DNA of 64,000 nt, taken from Biformimicrobium ophioploci. Its GTDB lineage: Bacteria > Pseudomonadota > Gammaproteobacteria > Pseudomonadales > Cellvibrionaceae. Both the position numbers and the translations under genes were made by a program. Under the pieces are notes generated by a model. It was given only the letters and a program-made list of their open reading frames with translations, was not told the origin of the DNA and made no database searches. Each line of letters starts with the position of its first letter. Position 1 is the stretch's first letter. Below, in pieces: positions 1 through 10,453 of this stretch. The DNA lies in the NCBI RefSeq assembly GCF_030270605.1, contig NZ_BSYJ01000005.1, forward strand, positions 62,001 to 126,000. Reading direction: 5' to 3'.

Positions 1-626
1 CCGCGGGCGCATCCGATCACAGGCGCAAGTTTGGCGGCGGCAAGGGTCAGCAGATAGCCAAGGCGGTTGGAGTCCGCGGCAGTTTTCTGCCTCATGTGGT
101 AGATGCCACAGCGGGGCTCGGCCGCGATGCCTTTGTCTTTGCCTCCCTGGGGTGCCGGGTAACCATGCTGGAGCGCAACCCGGTGGTGCATCGATTGCTG
201 GCTGATGGGTTACAGCGTCTGCAGCAGTGCGACGATCCGGAACTGGCCGCCATTGGCGCGCGTATGACTCTGGAACAGGGTGGGGAACAGGGTGGGGAAC
301 AGGGTGGGGAACAGGGGGGCGCGCGGGACTGGCTTGAGTCCTGTGCGGCGGACTCCTGTGATGTGATCTACCTGGATCCGATGTTCCCGAGCCGTGAAAA
401 GAGCGCCAAGGTAAAAAAAGACATGGTGGCTTTCCACCATGTGGTGGGCATGGACGAAGATGCGGATGACCTGTTGCCGGCGGCATTGCAGGCCTGCATC
501 TATCGCGTGGTGGTGAAGCGACCGAAAGGCGCGCCCCACCTGGCGGGCAAGGCGCCTGCGCTGGAACTCAAGGGCAAGTCCAACCGCTTTGATATTTATA
601 CAAAGAAGGCTCTGCCGAAGGGTTGA
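1..626 (+). CDS. rsmJ: 16S rRNA (guanine1516-N2)-methyltransferase RsmJ, 5' truncated by the window edge
   Basis: SAM-dependent methylation of G1516 in 16S rRNA, in the cytoplasm. The frame is open from base 3, so the true start lies before the window; GTG 96 is internal, because the conserved block [11 protein letters not shown] precedes it. Visible motifs are the SAM loop [12 protein letters not shown] and the catalytic-type [15 protein letters not shown], and the C-terminus RFDIYTKK fits the family. An in-frame 12-bp repeat inserts four EQGG units between the SAM fold and DPMFP. The stop abuts the sdaA stop on the other strand, so the two genes converge with no spacer. Assignment rests on close recall of the E. 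coli protein. Confidence 0.93.
   Translation, partial: AGASDHRRKFGGGKGQQIAKAVGVRGSFLPHVVDATAGLGRDAFVFASLGCRVTMLERNPVVHRLLADGLQRLQQCDDPELAAIGARMTLEQGGEQGGEQGGEQGGARDWLESCAADSCDVIYLDPMFPSREKSAKVKKDMVAFHHVVGMDEDADDLLPAALQACIYRVVVKRPKGAPHLAGKAPALELKGKSNRFDIYTKKALPKG
273..320 (+). repeat. 12-bp tandem repeat, about 4 copies, inside rsmJ
   Basis: The unit GAACAGGGTGGG occurs three times exactly (273, 285, 297) and a fourth time with changes at its end (309). It is in frame and encodes EQGG repeated. Family members I recall have no such insert here. Confidence 0.95.
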
Positions 627-2012
627 TCAGCAGTTGATCTCGTTCACTGCAAGGCCACCCTGGGATGTTTCCTTGTACTTGCTCTGCATATCGATGCCGG
701 TCTGGCGCATGGTCTCGATCACGCTGTCGAGCGGCACCACGTGCGAGCCGTCGCCGCGCAGCGCCAGCCGCGCAGCATTGATCGCCTTCACCGCGCCCAT
801 GGTGTTGCGCTCGATGCAGGGAATCTGTACCAGGCCGCCAATCGGGTCGCAGGTCAGGCCCAGATTGTGCTCCATGCCGATCTCCGCGGCATTTTCGATC
901 TGCAGGGTATTTGCCCCGAGTACTGCGGCAAGGCCCGCCGCAGCCATGGAGCAGGCCACACCGATTTCGCCCTGGCAGCCCACTTCCGCAGCCGAGATCG
1001 AAGCGTTCTTCTTGAACAGCATGCCGATAGCGCCGGCTGTCAGCAGGAAGGTGCATACCGCATCCTGGGCGCTGCCGTGCAGCTTGTCGTCGTGTACAAA
1101 GCGCATGTAATAGGCGATGACCGCCGGGATAACGCCGGCCGCGCCATTGGTGGGGGCAGTGACGACCTTGCCCCGTGCGGCATTTTCTTCATTGACCGCA
1201 AGCGCAAACAGGCTCACCCAGTCCAGTACCGCGAGGCCCTGGGCCGGTTCACCCGCCAGCTGGCGCTTGAGGTCCGCAAACAGGCTTGCTGCGCGGCGCT
1301 TGACGTTCAGCCCACCCGGCAACACGCCATGCTGTGCGCAGCCGCGGTCAATACACGCATCCATCACCTGCCAGATATTCCACAGGCCTTCGTAGATGCG
1401 TTTTTCCGGGCGGAACGCCCTTTCGTTGGCCAGCGCCAGTTCCGCGATGGTCATGTTGTGTTTCTGGCACAGGGAAATCAGTTCCGCGCCGGAATTGAAG
1501 TCGTAGGGCAGGGGGCGCAGTTTCTGCGCCTTGTTCTCGAACTCGTCTTCTGCCAGTACAAAGCCGCCGCCGATGGAGAAGTAGCTGCGACGCAGCAACT
1601 CCTCATTGCCGCGCATTGCCACGCAGGTCATGCCGTTGGAATGCTGCGGCAGGAACTCGTTCATGTGGAACACCAGGTCCCGGTCGCGGACAAACGGGAT
1701 ATCCCGCACACCACCGAGGCGCAGCTGCTCGCTCTGGCCGATGGATTCGAGGCGGGTGTCGATCTGGTCCACATCGATACGGTCCGGCTGCTGGCCTTCC
1801 AGACCCATCTGAACCGCCATATCGGTACCATGGCCAACGCCGGTCAGGGCGAGTGAACCGTAGAGGTGCACCTGGACCCGGTCCAGCTCGTGCAGCAGGC
1901 CCTGGTCAACCAGTTCCTGCACAAAACGGTAGGCCGCCACCATGGGGCCGACGGTGTGGGAGCTGGACGGGCCTACGCCCACTTTGAAGAGTTCGAAAAC
2001 ACTGAGGCTCAT
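627..2012 (-). CDS. sdaA: L-serine dehydratase, iron-sulfur type
   Basis: Deaminates L-serine to pyruvate and ammonia with a [4Fe-4S] cluster, in the cytoplasm. The 461 residues match the single-chain enzyme (E. coli SdaA is about 454). The N-terminus [16 protein letters not shown] is the family signature. The cluster cysteines are visible in the C-terminal half ([14 protein letters not shown] and [14 protein letters not shown]), and the tail [14 protein letters not shown] is diagnostic. The ATG start follows an AGGA. It is the last gene of a co-directional series behind the DyP peroxidase (63-bp gap) and meets rsmJ tail to tail. Confidence 0.96.
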   Translation of the reverse strand: MSLSVFELFKVGVGPSSSHTVGPMVAAYRFVQELVDQGLLHELDRVQVHLYGSLALTGVGHGTDMAVQMGLEGQQPDRIDVDQIDTRLESIGQSEQLRLGGVRDIPFVRDRDLVFHMNEFLPQHSNGMTCVAMRGNEELLRRSYFSIGGGFVLAEDEFENKAQKLRPLPYDFNSGAELISLCQKHNMTIAELALANERAFRPEKRIYEGLWNIWQVMDACIDRGCAQHGVLPGGLNVKRRAASLFADLKRQLAGEPAQGLAVLDWVSLFALAVNEENAARGKVVTAPTNGAAGVIPAVIAYYMRFVHDDKLHGSAQDAVCTFLLTAGAIGMLFKKNASISAAEVGCQGEIGVACSMAAAGLAAVLGANTLQIENAAEIGMEHNLGLTCDPIGGLVQIPCIERNTMGAVKAINAARLALRGDGSHVVPLDSVIETMRQTGIDMQSKYKETSQGGLAVNEINC

Positions 2013-2075
2013 ACATACATCCTGGAAACTCGTTCTCGTGCGTCCCGGCTGTCCGTATGGTCATGGTTTGCCGGG

Positions 2076-2948
2076 CTAGGGCAGCAGGCTGCGCAGCTGC
2101 TCCGCGGGCGGAGCATACCAGTAAGCGCCGCTCTCAGGGTGACTGAATTCGGTCAGTCTGTCATGAATGCCATCGCCGCTGAGCCCGAACATGCGGCGCA
2201 GGATCACCTCGAAGCGCCGCTGTTCGCAGGCGAAGGCCAGGAAATACAGGCCGTGCCTGGCGCTGTCACCGAACGGCATGCTCTTGCGGAAGATTGCCAT
2301 CGCCTGACCATCCACTTCCACATCGGTACGGCTTACGTGGGAGTCGACCGGCATGGCGTCGCCCCTGAGCTGGATGCTGTCCGGCTTGGTGCGGCCGATG
2401 ACCTCCTCCTGCTCCGAGACCCGCATTGCGTGGAACGCGTGAAGGTTGTGCAGCCAGCGCTGGCTCAGTACCACGCTGCCACCGGCAGCGGGGCCTTCGC
2501 TGATGACCGCCGCCTGCAGGGCCTCTTCGCCCACGGGGTTTTCGGTGCCGTCGATAAAACCGGTCAGGTCGCGATTGTCACGGTAGCGGAAACAGCGCTG
2601 CTCCAGGTTGAACTTGACGAACTTGTCCAGGCGGTCGCGGACGGCCAGTGCCGAGTCGAAAACCTCGTCCACGCCATTGCCCTGGATCCACAGCATCAAG
2701 TCGCCCTGGGAGGCCGGCGCGGTAGCGCTGCCGATAACCGGGTGGAAGTCTTCCAGTGGCGGCTGCATGCCGAGCGCTGCACTCATGCTTTTACCGAACG
2801 CGACCAGCACCCGCTCCGGAAACTGCTCGTGCAGCCCGGCCGCGATGGCCGCAACCTCGTGTGCGCTGCCGGCGTCCCGCAGTACGCCTTCGAAAGCATG
2901 GGCTATGGGCGGGTTGACGTTGAATATGGCCGCTTGCGGTGTACTCAC
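2076..2948 (-). CDS. Dyp-type haem peroxidase (YfeX-like)
   Basis: A haem peroxidase of the DyP family, closest in look to the cytoplasmic YfeX/DyP-B group; it has no signal peptide. Of 290 residues, the distal GxxDG motif is GFIDGTENP (near residue 130) and the proximal part contains HVSRTDVEVDG and the typical FGDSARHGLYF. The start is GTG at 2948 with GAGGAG five bases upstream. It lies 66 bp behind cmoB and 63 bp ahead of sdaA on the same strand. There is no encapsulin gene nearby, so encapsulin cargo status is not supported. The physiological substrate cannot be read from the sequence. Confidence 0.9.
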   Translation of the reverse strand: MSTPQAAIFNVNPPIAHAFEGVLRDAGSAHEVAAIAAGLHEQFPERVLVAFGKSMSAALGMQPPLEDFHPVIGSATAPASQGDLMLWIQGNGVDEVFDSALAVRDRLDKFVKFNLEQRCFRYRDNRDLTGFIDGTENPVGEEALQAAVISEGPAAGGSVVLSQRWLHNLHAFHAMRVSEQEEVIGRTKPDSIQLRGDAMPVDSHVSRTDVEVDGQAMAIFRKSMPFGDSARHGLYFLAFACEQRRFEVILRRMFGLSGDGIHDRLTEFSHPESGAYWYAPPAEQLRSLLP

Positions 2949-3014
2949 GATTACTCCTCGATTTTTATTTTAATGTTGCTGTTTTGCTTTGTACGCGGTT
3001 GGTGTAACGCGCCA

Positions 3015-3986
3015 CTAGTCGGCGTAGGCCGTGATCACGGCGCGCAGCGGCGCCGGATGGCCTTCGAGCGTAAGGTCCGGGTCGTCTTTGGACAGGAATT
3101 CCTGCAGGGAGTCGAACGTCATCCAGTCCGTGCGGCGTTGTTCACTGGTGGTGGTCTTGCACAGGTCTACGGTGCGGGTATTGCTGAATCCACATTTGCG
3201 CAACCAGCTTTCCAGGGTCGCGCAGCTTGGCAGCGCCCATACATTCCGCATCTGTGCGTAGCGGCCCTCCGGTATCAGGCACTCCCCGAGGTCGCCCTCT
3301 ATCACAAGGGTTTCAAGCACCAGCTGGCCGCCGCGGCGCAGGGTGCCGCGCAGCTCGCGCAGGTGGTCCATGGGGGAGCGGCGGTGGTACAGCACGCCCA
3401 TGGAAAAAGTGGTGTCGAATGCACGCAGTTCCGGTGTGACATCCTCGATGCCGAGCGGCAGCAGGTCAACCGGCGCGTGCGCGCCGAGGTATCGTTTCAA
3501 TGCGTAAAACTGGGCCACGAACTTCGGGCTCGGATCTATGCCGATAACCTGGCGTGCGCCCGCACCAAAGGTGCGCCAGCAGTGGTAGCCGTTGCCGCAA
3601 CCGACATCCAGGACCAGCCTTTCGTCCAGCGGATCGAGATGCGGCAGCACCCGGTCCCACTTCCAGTCGGAGCGCCACTCGGTATCGATAAACACATCGA
3701 AAATCTGCCAGGGCCCCTTGCGCCAGGGGTGCAGCTCGCGCAGGATTGTTTCAAGCTGGCGGTTCTGTTCCTCGCTCAAATTGCCGGCACAGCGCACGGC
3801 ATCCTTGAGCTCGACCTCAGTGGCCTCGAGCCGGGGCAGCGAGGCCAGGGTGGATTCCCATGCGGGCAGGTCACCCCAGCGGTCGGGGCTGAAGCCCTCC
3901 GCGATCTGTGCCGGCAGGTGGGCCAGCCAGGGCCGCAGCGCCGGGGTATGGGCGAAAAAGCGGTAGAGGTCGCTGTAGTCGATCAT
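3015..3986 (-). CDS. cmoB: tRNA U34 carboxymethyltransferase CmoB
   Basis: Transfers the carboxymethyl group of carboxy-SAM to 5-hydroxyuridine at the wobble position of tRNA, giving cmo5U. The open frame reaches 4019, but I place the start at ATG 3986. That gives 323 residues, the usual CmoB length, beginning [11 protein letters not shown], and its ATG overlaps the cmoA stop as ATGA. The SAM fold motif [14 protein letters not shown] and the segment [17 protein letters not shown] are typical. It is translationally coupled to cmoA, which makes its cofactor. Confidence 0.96.
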   Translation of the reverse strand: MIDYSDLYRFFAHTPALRPWLAHLPAQIAEGFSPDRWGDLPAWESTLASLPRLEATEVELKDAVRCAGNLSEEQNRQLETILRELHPWRKGPWQIFDVFIDTEWRSDWKWDRVLPHLDPLDERLVLDVGCGNGYHCWRTFGAGARQVIGIDPSPKFVAQFYALKRYLGAHAPVDLLPLGIEDVTPELRAFDTTFSMGVLYHRRSPMDHLRELRGTLRRGGQLVLETLVIEGDLGECLIPEGRYAQMRNVWALPSCATLESWLRKCGFSNTRTVDLCKTTTSEQRRTDWMTFDSLQEFLSKDDPDLTLEGHPAPLRAVITAYAD

Positions 3987-4717
3987 TTGATGGCAATCAT
4001 CGAGGCGAAATTGAAGCACTGGAACCAGACATCGACGCTGCTGAAGCCGATCTCGCGCAGCCTGTCGCGATGCTGGCCGAGTGTCTCGGGGATCAGCACG
4101 TTCTCCAGTGCGGTACGCTTCTGGGCGATTTCCAGAGCACTGTAACCATTGGCAGCCTTGAAGGCATGGTGCAGGTCGATCATCAGCTCGCCATGTGCCG
4201 CGTCTTCAAAAATGACCTTCTCGGAAATAATGAGCACACCACCAGGCCTGAGTCCCTCGAAGATTTTTTGCAGGATTGCCTTGCGCTGTTCGACGGCGAT
4301 GAACTGCAGGGTGAAGTTCAGGACCACGACCGAAGCATTCTCAATGCGGGCATCCTGGATATCCTGGCAAAGCAGTTCCACTGGTACCGGGGCTGAGTCC
4401 GCCGCAATTACGGTCTGGCAGCGCTCCACCATGGCTTCGGAGTTGTCCACCGCGATGATTTTGCAGTCGGCAGCCGGGATGCGGTGGCGCATGGCCAGGG
4501 TCGCAGCGCCGAGGGACGCGCCCAGGTCATAACACTGGCTGCCTGACTGCGCATAGCGCTCCGCCAGAGTGCCTATCATCGCCACGATGGTGGTGTAACC
4601 CGGTACAGACCGCTGGATCATGTCCGGGAAGACGTCCACAACCTTGTTATCGAACTGGAACCCGGTGACATCCCCCAGCGGGTTCGAGTAGATATTGTCC
4701 TTGTTGCCCCTGGCCAT
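3983..4717 (-). CDS. cmoA: Carboxy-S-adenosyl-L-methionine synthase CmoA
   Basis: Makes carboxy-SAM from SAM and prephenate, the cofactor used by CmoB. The 244 residues carry the family N-terminus ([20 protein letters not shown]), the SAM loop [14 protein letters not shown] and an acidic second strand [13 protein letters not shown]. It starts 5 bp after the preP stop and its stop overlaps the cmoB start, so preP-cmoA-cmoB looks like one transcript. Prephenate ties it to the aromatic pathway, whose first enzyme is also in this window (DAHP synthase). Confidence 0.96.
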   Translation of the reverse strand: MARGNKDNIYSNPLGDVTGFQFDNKVVDVFPDMIQRSVPGYTTIVAMIGTLAERYAQSGSQCYDLGASLGAATLAMRHRIPAADCKIIAVDNSEAMVERCQTVIAADSAPVPVELLCQDIQDARIENASVVVLNFTLQFIAVEQRKAILQKIFEGLRPGGVLIISEKVIFEDAAHGELMIDLHHAFKAANGYSALEIAQKRTALENVLIPETLGQHRDRLREIGFSSVDVWFQCFNFASMIAIK

Positions 4718-4722
4718 CTGCC

Positions 4723-7641
4723 CTAGTCCTGTAGCGCCAGCACTTGCGGCGCAAGCCCGAGCACCTCGCCGGCGCTGCGGCCTGCGGTGCCGGTTACTAC
4801 GGCCGTGTTAGCGCGTTCCGGTTGCAGGTAGGTTTTTGCCACGCGCTGCAGGTCCTCTACCGTTGTACCGATCACGCGGGAGCGGAACTCCGTGCGCAGC
4901 GCATGGGTGCGCCCGAACAGCTCGGAGTGGAAGTGGCGCTTGGCTTCGCCGGCCGGGGAGCCCGGCTTGTCGATCCCGCCGATTACTCCAAGAATCGCCT
5001 CTTCTACCTGGCTTTCGTTGTGTTTCGTTTCTTGCAGCCATTCCAGCGAGGCATCGAAGTCGGCAAGGGTTTCCGCCATGCGTGGGTCGCGATAGGAATA
5101 GAAGCGGAATGCGCCGATATTGCTGTCATGGCTCGCGCCACCACCGTAGGCGCCACCCTGCTCGCGAATGGTCCGGTGCAGGTAGCCGTTGCGCAGGAAG
5201 CCGGCCAGCACCGCCAGCGGCGCTGCATCCGGGTGTGACATGGGCACGGTGGCGTAGGCGCGCGAGCAGAAGTTGACCTGGCTGTTGGCTACCCACACCT
5301 CATTGACCGTGCGCGGCTCGAACGAAAGATTGAATCCGCCTTCGTTACTGCCGTCTGCACGAATCTTTTCCAGGCTGCGGCTGTATTCATCCAGCTTTTC
5401 CTGTTCGCCGATGAGCAGGAACTGGCGTTTGGCGCCGAGAATTTTGTTGTGGATCGATTGGTAGGTAGCGGCGATGTCCTCCAGGTTCTTCTGCTCGGTG
5501 AGCCCGGCAACAATCTGCTTGAGGTTCTTCAGGCCCTTGAGGCCGCCACTTTCATGGCCGAGTGCGGCAACGCTGTTCATGCCCGCGCAGGCCGCTGCCA
5601 TGGCGAGGGCGTGGCCATTGCCGACCACGGACTGCTCGCGCCCGGCCAGGGTCTGCAGCAGCAGTTCGCGGATGCGGGGCAGTTCATCAAAGCGCACATC
5701 GTGCAGGGTCGCATCCATCAGTTCTGACAGCGCGGTCTGGTTACTGCCCAGTGCCTTGCCGGAAAAAATGAAATTGCCGAGGATTTCGCTGGTGTCGGTT
5801 ACACCGCCGCGGGTAGTGGAAAAGCCGTGCAGGCCACCGCAGACCGCCGCCTGCCAGTGTTGCACCGCCAGGTAATCCTTGCTGCCAACGCCGAGCTCTG
5901 TCAGCGCTGCGGAATAGAACGGGAACAGCTGGCGCTCGCGTTCGGTCAGGTCGGGCAGGGCGCAAACCATCTGCTGGTAGACAAGCCCGTTGGTGCCCGT
6001 GGGGTAGCGCGCCAGTTTGCCGTTTGGCAGTTCAACATTCTCTGCTTCCGGGTCATGGGTTTCCGGGCGCACGTCCTCGACACCGACCTTGGGCAGGATT
6101 TCCGGGTCATCCACCTGCTGCTGGCGCTCCGCCAGTGCCCTGGCGCGTTCGATGATCTGTTCCTTCTGCGCGTCATCGAGCGTGCCTTTGATCTGCGCGA
6201 GCTGCGCCGCTTCCGCATCTTCCTTGCGTTGCGCGATTTGCTTGTCCGGCACCATCACCAGCCTGACCCGGTGCTGGTTGTCCACCAGCAGTTCCCGAGC
6301 CTTCTGGGCGATAAACGTGGGATCCTTGATTTTCTCGCGCAGGTCCGCAAGGACCGGATCGATATTCAGCAGGCCGATGGCATCACCGCGGTGCGTTGCC
6401 CCGGTCAGGGCGGTAAGGATCAGCTGCAGGCCATAGGGGTAGCTGTCGCCACCCACTTCGCGTTGTTGTAACTCCAGCTGGTGCAGGCTGGCTTCCAGCT
6501 GCTCATAGGGCACGCCCTCGCGTGCAATCTTGCCGAGCAGTGCCAGCACTTCCTGCTCGAACTGGTCTGCACGATCCCGCTCGCTGCCCTCGATGCCGCA
6601 GACAAACAGCAATTCGCGCTGGGAGTCGTCCAGCCCGCACAGGGGAGACGGTGCCGTGCCCAGTGGTGTGGTCTCCAGGTAGTGCTGCAGCGGAGAAGCG
6701 CTGTTGTCCAGCAGTACGCCGGAGAGCAGGTGCGCCGTCAGGGTGTTTTCCAGGCTGGTGCCGTCACCGAGCAGCCAGCCGAGTACGATATGGGTCTTTT
6801 CCTCGGAATCCTCGTGTTCGCCCAGCGGATAGGCTTCCTGCACAGAAACCGGCGCCTGGTAGCGTTTCTCGAGGCCGACGGAAATGGTCTTGTCGAGGCG
6901 CTCGAAACGATGCAGCGCGCGCTCCTCGAAGGCTTGCTGGTGCTCAGCCGCAGGGATATCGCCGAACGTCATGAAGATGGCATTGCTCGGGTGATAGTGG
7001 GTGCGATAGAAGTGCACCAGCTGCTCGTAAGTGAGGTCGACGATGGACTCAGGATCGCCACCGGAATTGTGGTGGTAGGTGGTGGTCGGGAACAGGTATT
7101 TACACAGCGTGTGCCAGAGCTGGGATGCCACCGAGCTCATGGCGCCTTTCATCTCGTTGAAGACCACGCCTTTGTATTTCAGTTCACTGTCCGGGTTGTC
7201 GGTTTCCGCAAACTCCAGGCGATGACCCTCCTGGGCAAAATCCAATTCGTCCAGGCGGGAGAAAAATACGGCATCCAGGTAGACATCGAGCAGGTTGTCG
7301 AAGTCCTTGCGGTTCTGGCTGGCGAACGGGTACGCGGTCCAGTCGCTGCTGGTAAAGGCGTTCATAAAGGTATTCAGGGAACGCCGGATCATCATGAAAA
7401 AGGGATCGCGCACCGGATATTTTTCGCTGCCACAGAGCGCGGTGTGTTCAAGGATATGGGCAACCCCGGTGGAGTCGGAGGGCACGGTACGGAGCGCAAC
7501 GAGGAATACGTTTTCGTCGTTGTCCGCGGCTATGTGCAGGTGCTGGGCGCCGGTTACCTTGTGGCGGTATTCTTCGACATCGACGCCGAGGGATTCAATC
7601 TGGGCTTTGCGTACAAACTCAAAAGCGTTATGGGGTGTCAT
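4723..7641 (-). CDS. M16C zinc metalloprotease, presequence protease (PreP)/insulinase-like
   Basis: A large cytoplasmic-type zinc peptidase, 972 residues, the size of the PreP group. The inverted zinc motif HILEH is at residues 62-66, followed by [16 protein letters not shown], and the M16C-associated domain occupies the centre. In the second half the RGGAYGGGA segment matches the substrate-binding region of the family. No signal peptide is visible. In bacteria this family degrades free peptides, but the substrate is not known here. It heads the preP-cmoA-cmoB run; 149 bp separate its ATG from the DTW gene upstream. Confidence 0.9.
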   Translation of the reverse strand: MTPHNAFEFVRKAQIESLGVDVEEYRHKVTGAQHLHIAADNDENVFLVALRTVPSDSTGVAHILEHTALCGSEKYPVRDPFFMMIRRSLNTFMNAFTSSDWTAYPFASQNRKDFDNLLDVYLDAVFFSRLDELDFAQEGHRLEFAETDNPDSELKYKGVVFNEMKGAMSSVASQLWHTLCKYLFPTTTYHHNSGGDPESIVDLTYEQLVHFYRTHYHPSNAIFMTFGDIPAAEHQQAFEERALHRFERLDKTISVGLEKRYQAPVSVQEAYPLGEHEDSEEKTHIVLGWLLGDGTSLENTLTAHLLSGVLLDNSASPLQHYLETTPLGTAPSPLCGLDDSQRELLFVCGIEGSERDRADQFEQEVLALLGKIAREGVPYEQLEASLHQLELQQREVGGDSYPYGLQLILTALTGATHRGDAIGLLNIDPVLADLREKIKDPTFIAQKARELLVDNQHRVRLVMVPDKQIAQRKEDAEAAQLAQIKGTLDDAQKEQIIERARALAERQQQVDDPEILPKVGVEDVRPETHDPEAENVELPNGKLARYPTGTNGLVYQQMVCALPDLTERERQLFPFYSAALTELGVGSKDYLAVQHWQAAVCGGLHGFSTTRGGVTDTSEILGNFIFSGKALGSNQTALSELMDATLHDVRFDELPRIRELLLQTLAGREQSVVGNGHALAMAAACAGMNSVAALGHESGGLKGLKNLKQIVAGLTEQKNLEDIAATYQSIHNKILGAKRQFLLIGEQEKLDEYSRSLEKIRADGSNEGGFNLSFEPRTVNEVWVANSQVNFCSRAYATVPMSHPDAAPLAVLAGFLRNGYLHRTIREQGGAYGGGASHDSNIGAFRFYSYRDPRMAETLADFDASLEWLQETKHNESQVEEAILGVIGGIDKPGSPAGEAKRHFHSELFGRTHALRTEFRSRVIGTTVEDLQRVAKTYLQPERANTAVVTGTAGRSAGEVLGLAPQVLALQD

Positions 7642-7790
7642 TCAGACGGTCTCCGGGGGCGGCTCCGCGGGGCCTTTCACTTTCTTTATTTGCGCGGATT
7701 GCCGTGTATTTTAGCGGTTATGGGCAGGCGAGGGGAGGTGTCTGCCGGGCGGGATACAAAACGGGCACTGTTGGGTGAAAAAGCGGCGAC

Positions 7791-8363
7791 TCAACCGCGT
7801 TGCTCCAGCAGGTGTGCCTGCCAGTCGTCAAAAGCTTTCAGCAGGCGCGCCGCATCAAATTGCGGCTCCAGCTGCGCAATTGCCAGGGCGCAGGCCTCGA
7901 GGGTGCTCAGCTGGTGTGGATCGCTTGCCTTGCGGATGCGATAACGCCCACATTGAGGTGAGCGCAGCTGCAGCCGCGGCAGGGCGGCGGTTGTAGGGTT
8001 TTCATACAGCATGCGCCGGGTCTTGCGCCAGGTGCCATCGAGAACCAGCAGGTGGATGTCCGTGGTCCGTTGGGGCGCTGAGGGGGGAGCAGGCTGGTCC
8101 GGGGTCTCAGGGTACAGCAGTGCCAGGGACCTTTCCGGATAGCGCGCACCTATTTCGCCGAGCAGGTCGTCGGGGCGCTCGCCGGCGACTACGCGACAAT
8201 GCGTCAGGCTGCGCCAGAGCAGGGCGACCGAATTTTTCGGGTGCTTTGCCTCCGCCGGGTGCTGGATGATGGTGATGGGGACTGTGTGCTCAAGTTGCAG
8301 CACAAAGCGGCACAGGCAAACATTGAGTGGCTTGCCGCATTCTATGCAGGTCGGCCTGGCCAC
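7791..8363 (-). CDS. DTW-domain protein, probable tRNA-uridine aminocarboxypropyltransferase
   Basis: The family transfers the aminocarboxypropyl group of SAM to uridine in tRNA (acp3U; TapT/TuaA/YfiP). Seen here: an N-terminal cysteine set CIECGKPLNVCLC and the naming motif in DGTWRKTRRM, followed by SPQCGRYRIRK. About 190 residues, so it lacks the long N-terminus of E. coli YfiP. Two starts are possible: GTG 8363, or TTG 8369, which overlaps the stop of the upstream J-protein as TTGA; I cannot decide between them. Tight coupling to the J-protein implies co-expression. Confidence 0.85.
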   Translation of the reverse strand: MARPTCIECGKPLNVCLCRFVLQLEHTVPITIIQHPAEAKHPKNSVALLWRSLTHCRVVAGERPDDLLGEIGARYPERSLALLYPETPDQPAPPSAPQRTTDIHLLVLDGTWRKTRRMLYENPTTAALPRLQLRSPQCGRYRIRKASDPHQLSTLEACALAIAQLEPQFDAARLLKAFDDWQAHLLEQRG

Positions 8364-8365
8364 GA

Positions 8366-8863
8366 TCAACGGTTGAGGTAATCGAGCAGGACGCGCTTGG
8401 CTTCGTTGATTCGCGCCGCGAGGTAATCGTTACCGCCGCGGTCCGGGTGCAGTTTCTGCATCAGGCGGCGGTGCGCGGCTATGACAGCGTCTTTGTCTGC
8501 ATTTTCGTCAACCCCGAGCACCTTGCGCGCTTCCGCAAGGTCCATGCTGCCGGCAGGCGGGTGCTGGGGTTTTGTTGTGTCTTCACTGGCCTTTGCACGT
8601 TTGGCCAGCCAGGGGGCAAGCCAAGGGGCCACCTGCACCAGCAGTTGCATACCACGCCCAAGAAGCGGCAACAGCGCGGCAATGACCGCCCCAATCCAGT
8701 GGATACGACCGGTTGCGGCCGCCAGCACGATCAATCCGGCGAACGCGATCAGCAGCCACTGCAGCAGCATTTTCTTGCGCATGGCCGGTGGCGAGGCCTT
8801 GAATTTCTGTACCGCCATCCACACCAGCAGCGCCACCGCTGCAACAAAAATAATCCTGATCAC
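8366..8863 (-). CDS. Membrane-anchored J-domain protein
   Basis: 165 residues with the J domain at the extreme C-terminus and HPD at residues 139-141 (KLHPDRGGND), the arrangement of the TIM14/DjlA-like small J-proteins. The N-terminal half has hydrophobic segments at about 1-18, 33-50 and 56-85, so the J domain is anchored at the inner membrane. The HPD tripeptide should stimulate DnaK ATPase. Its gene overlaps or abuts the DTW gene. The client is unknown. Confidence 0.85.
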   Translation of the reverse strand: MIRIIFVAAVALLVWMAVQKFKASPPAMRKKMLLQWLLIAFAGLIVLAAATGRIHWIGAVIAALLPLLGRGMQLLVQVAPWLAPWLAKRAKASEDTTKPQHPPAGSMDLAEARKVLGVDENADKDAVIAAHRRLMQKLHPDRGGNDYLAARINEAKRVLLDYLNR

Positions 8864-8941
8864 ACAATTGCCTCTCTAAACCGGTTCCGGCAGTGTAGCG
8901 AGGTGCGCCGGCGGGTCAATAGCGGCCCGCGCTTGTCCGGA

Positions 8942-10228
8942 TCAGATATCTATGCGCATGCCCAGTGAAATGATGTCGCCCGGGGTGTTGGCGAGGGTAT
9001 TGCTGTCGTCGAGCACGTATTCCAGGAACAGGGCCGCGCGCTTGTTCCAGTTGTAATTCACACCGGCGATGTAGATTTCCAGTTCGTAGCCGTTCGAAAC
9101 ATCCTCCAGTTCGCTGTCGTCCGATTGCAGCAGGTTGTGTCCCAGGTAGGCGCTCCAGCAATCATCCCAGCCGTAACTGAACATGCTCTCGGAAAAAGTC
9201 GCATCGAAAATATTGCTGGCATCATCGACAACGCGCCCGGTCAGCTCATGGTTCTTGCTTTCACCGAATACAATGGCACCAAAGAACCCCTTCTGGAAGG
9301 GCTCACTGTTGTACATAGCCCCGAAGATGAGCGAGGTATCGTCGCGGTCGAAGGAGAATGCGACGGGAATTTCGATGATATTGTCGGGATCGGTGAAGTC
9401 GATAAACCTGCCACGATCCGAGGTCAGGTCGATTTCTGCCTCATTGTAGGCCACGCCGAAGTAGAGCCCATCCCAGCAGTCCAGGCTGTAGCCAATTGAA
9501 ATGGCCTTGACCGAGGCAAACTCACATTCTCCTTCGCCGCAGATCAAGCGGGTCTGGCGCAGGCTTTCCTCCAGACCTTCGATTTCGATATCGAGTATCT
9601 CGATATCAAAATCGATCTCCGCGGTGTGGCTGGCGTACATCAGGCCTAGGTGCAGCTGCCCGTCCGGCAGTACATCGAATGACTGGCGCCAGGTAATGGC
9701 GCTGTCTGCCCGTCCGGTACCGGATGCGCCGCCGTCAGCGCCAAAATTGTACACACCGGCTGCAAGGCCGCCGGACGCGCGGAACCAGTCCGTGATGCCC
9801 GCCACGTCGTAGTAGACACCCCATTGCTTGCCGATGCGGAAATCGCCCCACTTGTCGTGCTGGGCGAAGAAGTTGCCCTGACGCAAAAAGATTGGGTCAT
9901 TGCCGGCGTCGACTGATGCCTGCGCGGCACCCTGCAGCGCCACGGTACGGTTGGCAGAGAGTAACCGCGTACCCCATTCGATGTAGGCACCCGCATGCCA
10001 GTCGTTCCAGGTATCGACACTGAGGCGCCAGCCAATCCGGGAGGGGCCATCGGCCAGGAACTGGTCGCCTTCCGCCCATGAGCTCTGGCCGCTGAACCAG
10101 CCGGTGACATCAAAGGTCACACTTTCCTCATCGTTTTCGAACAGCCGCAGTTCGGCGTGTGCAGCGTTGCAGGCAAGCAGGAGGGCAGGAGCTAAAAGTA
10201 GGGGATTGCGCAAGGGCCTGGATGACAT
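8942..10228 (-). CDS. Outer-membrane porin of the Gram-negative general porin type
   Basis: 428 residues with a clear signal peptide (basic MSSRPLRN, hydrophobic core, cleavage after AHA near residue 25). The mature chain is rich in alternating aromatic and polar strands, and the segment GDFRIGKQWGVYYDVAGITDWF is the conserved porin stretch. The last residues are RIDI, so the usual terminal Phe is replaced by Ile. The chain is strongly acidic, with an Asp/Glu/Ile-rich run near the middle (DFDIEILDIEIEGLEE). Cys pairs are present in predicted loops. Substrate is unknown. It stands alone, transcribed away from the methyltransferase. Confidence 0.75.
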   Translation of the reverse strand: MSSRPLRNPLLLAPALLLACNAAHAELRLFENDEESVTFDVTGWFSGQSSWAEGDQFLADGPSRIGWRLSVDTWNDWHAGAYIEWGTRLLSANRTVALQGAAQASVDAGNDPIFLRQGNFFAQHDKWGDFRIGKQWGVYYDVAGITDWFRASGGLAAGVYNFGADGGASGTGRADSAITWRQSFDVLPDGQLHLGLMYASHTAEIDFDIEILDIEIEGLEESLRQTRLICGEGECEFASVKAISIGYSLDCWDGLYFGVAYNEAEIDLTSDRGRFIDFTDPDNIIEIPVAFSFDRDDTSLIFGAMYNSEPFQKGFFGAIVFGESKNHELTGRVVDDASNIFDATFSESMFSYGWDDCWSAYLGHNLLQSDDSELEDVSNGYELEIYIAGVNYNWNKRAALFLEYVLDDSNTLANTPGDIISLGMRIDI

Positions 10229-10453
10229 CTTCGGGGTTACCTCTCAACTGCGACGTTGTTGCCCTCGTGATGCTGTACCACCAGCCTTTCGTGCCCGAGG
10301 AGCTTCGATTATCATCGCCTATGTATTGGGAACAGCATGCTAAAAAATAGCTGACTTTGTGCTGCTACTGCGGGTTTGGCGTAGTGCTCCTTGGCATTGG
10401 CAGCCCATGCCTTCAGCACAATAAAATACTTCAAGGAAAGGGGCAGGGACGTC

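Noticed and set aside
1866-4145. 759-codon open frame on the plus strand
   Set aside because: Runs antisense through sdaA, the DyP peroxidase and cmoB, all of which have clear family motifs; it is a high-GC shadow with no recognisable domain.
6481-7944. 487-codon open frame antisense to preP
   Set aside because: preP carries HxxEH and full-length conservation; the antisense frame has no domain.
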